A DNA stretch of 5,027 nucleotides from Clostridia bacterium (GTDB lineage: Bacteria > Bacillota_E > RBS10-35 > JAJYVN01), in contig DAHWHT010000153.1 in NCBI GenBank assembly GCA_027335515.1, positions 1-5,027 of the forward strand, in the 5' to 3' direction. Numbering within the stretch: position 1 is the stretch's first letter; every line of letters starts with the position of its first letter. The notes under the pieces are model-generated. The model had not been told where the DNA came from and searched no databases. It saw only the letters and a program-made list of their open reading frames with translations. The position numbers and the translations under genes are program-made. This document shows, in pieces, positions 4,541 through 5,027 of the stretch.

Positions 4541-5027
4541 GTGCTGTTCGCGTGGGAGCCGGTGATCAGCCGTTGGTCCAACCTGGTGTTCTTCACCCAG
4601 ACGTTTACCCGCTGGCACAACGGGATCGCCCACCCCCATAACGTGGCGGAGTGGACGGAGCGGTTCGGCCCGCTCACGCCACGTGAGTCAGCGGCCGCTG
4701 ACCGGCTCCGTCTGGTCTTACAGCGCGGGGATGGTGAGAGCGATGGCGCGGCGCTGCTCGCCGCCGTCCTCCCGCACGAGGGTATGGACGAGGCTGCTCG
4801 GGCCGCGGCCGAGGTGTGGCCCGCCGCCGACTACGCGGTTTGGATGGAGGCCGTAGATGCCTTAGCGTCCCGCTTCGCCCAACTCTGGGCTGAAGCCGAG
4901 GCGAGGTTGCAGGCACACGCCGCTGCTTTGGCGGGTGCTGGCCCCCTCTGGCTGACCGAAGCGGCGGCCGCGACCGACCGCTTCTTCGGGATCGACACCA
5001 GCATGCGCCAAGTGCGGGTGTATCTCT
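4541..5027 (+). CDS. Unrecognised protein, N-terminal part (runs off the window)
   Basis: This open frame has 162 complete codons without a stop and continues past the window end. I do not recognise the family. The third codon positions are strongly G/C-rich like the neighbouring genes, which supports real coding. The start is GTG 4541, with a G-run (4531-4536) 4 bases upstream and an in-frame stop at 4526-4528; GTG 4562 is an alternative. The N-terminus is rich in aromatic residues (FAWEPVISRWSNLVFF, then RWHNGIAHPHN). The rest is alanine-rich and likely helical, for example around RFAQLWAEAEARLQAHAAAL. There is no obvious signal peptide, long membrane segment or metal-binding cluster. It is 222 bases from the flavoprotein gene, so membership of that operon is doubtful. 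Confidence 0.7.
   Translation, partial: MLFAWEPVISRWSNLVFFTQTFTRWHNGIAHPHNVAEWTERFGPLTPRESAAADRLRLVLQRGDGESDGAALLAAVLPHEGMDEAARAAAEVWPAADYAVWMEAVDALASRFAQLWAEAEARLQAHAAALAGAGPLWLTEAAAATDRFFGIDTSMRQVRVYL

Noticed and set aside
4332..4565. Small frame with several cysteines (CPSCHG and later C residues), resembling a zinc ribbon
   Set aside because: There is no ribosome binding site, third positions are less G/C-rich than in the real genes, and it overlaps the next gene's start. I judge it a chance frame in intergenic DNA.

Overview
The window is about two-thirds G+C by eye. Its genes use GTG and TTG starts freely and carry strong purine-rich ribosome binding sites. It encodes selenium-dependent proteins, including a selenophosphate synthetase whose own catalytic residue is read from an in-frame UGA. 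This fits a high-GC bacterium that makes selenocysteine, but the sequence alone does not fix a taxon.

Left part, minus strand: selD (20-1060) is longer than its uninterrupted reading frame suggests. The frame continues upstream of position 964 through one TGA at 1010-1012, which lies exactly at the catalytic Cys/Sec position of the family (residue 17). It ends at a GTG start at 1060. A perfect 8-bp hairpin at 971-991 follows the TGA and fits a bacterial SECIS element. Just after selD, a strong ribosome binding site and an ATG at 5-3 mark the start of a further gene that leaves the window, so selD is probably the first gene of a minus-strand operon.

Divergent control region (about 1061-1161): this holds candidate -10 elements facing both ways and a perfect dyad with the T-N11-A pattern of LysR-type regulator sites. 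Across it, on the plus strand, lies a LysR-family regulator gene (1162-2091). The layout is the classic one of a LysR regulator controlling a divergent neighbour, here selD.

Middle, plus strand: a 111-base spacer with a 9-bp inverted repeat around the lysR stop codon leads to a tight three-gene cluster with gaps of 32 and 29 bases. The genes encode a small DsrE-family protein with a CGTC cysteine motif (2203-2523), a short class I SAM-dependent methyltransferase (2556-3134) and a sulfide:quinone oxidoreductase/flavocytochrome c-like flavoprotein with a widely spaced cysteine pair (3164-4318). Together they suggest handling of a reduced sulfur, or possibly selenium, species: carrier, methylation and oxidation. 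The substrate is inference.

Right end: 222 bases without a convincing gene (4319-4540, two small hairpins) precede the start of an unrecognised protein gene (4541 to the window edge). I found no tRNA, rRNA, CRISPR array, insertion sequence or recognisable attachment site.
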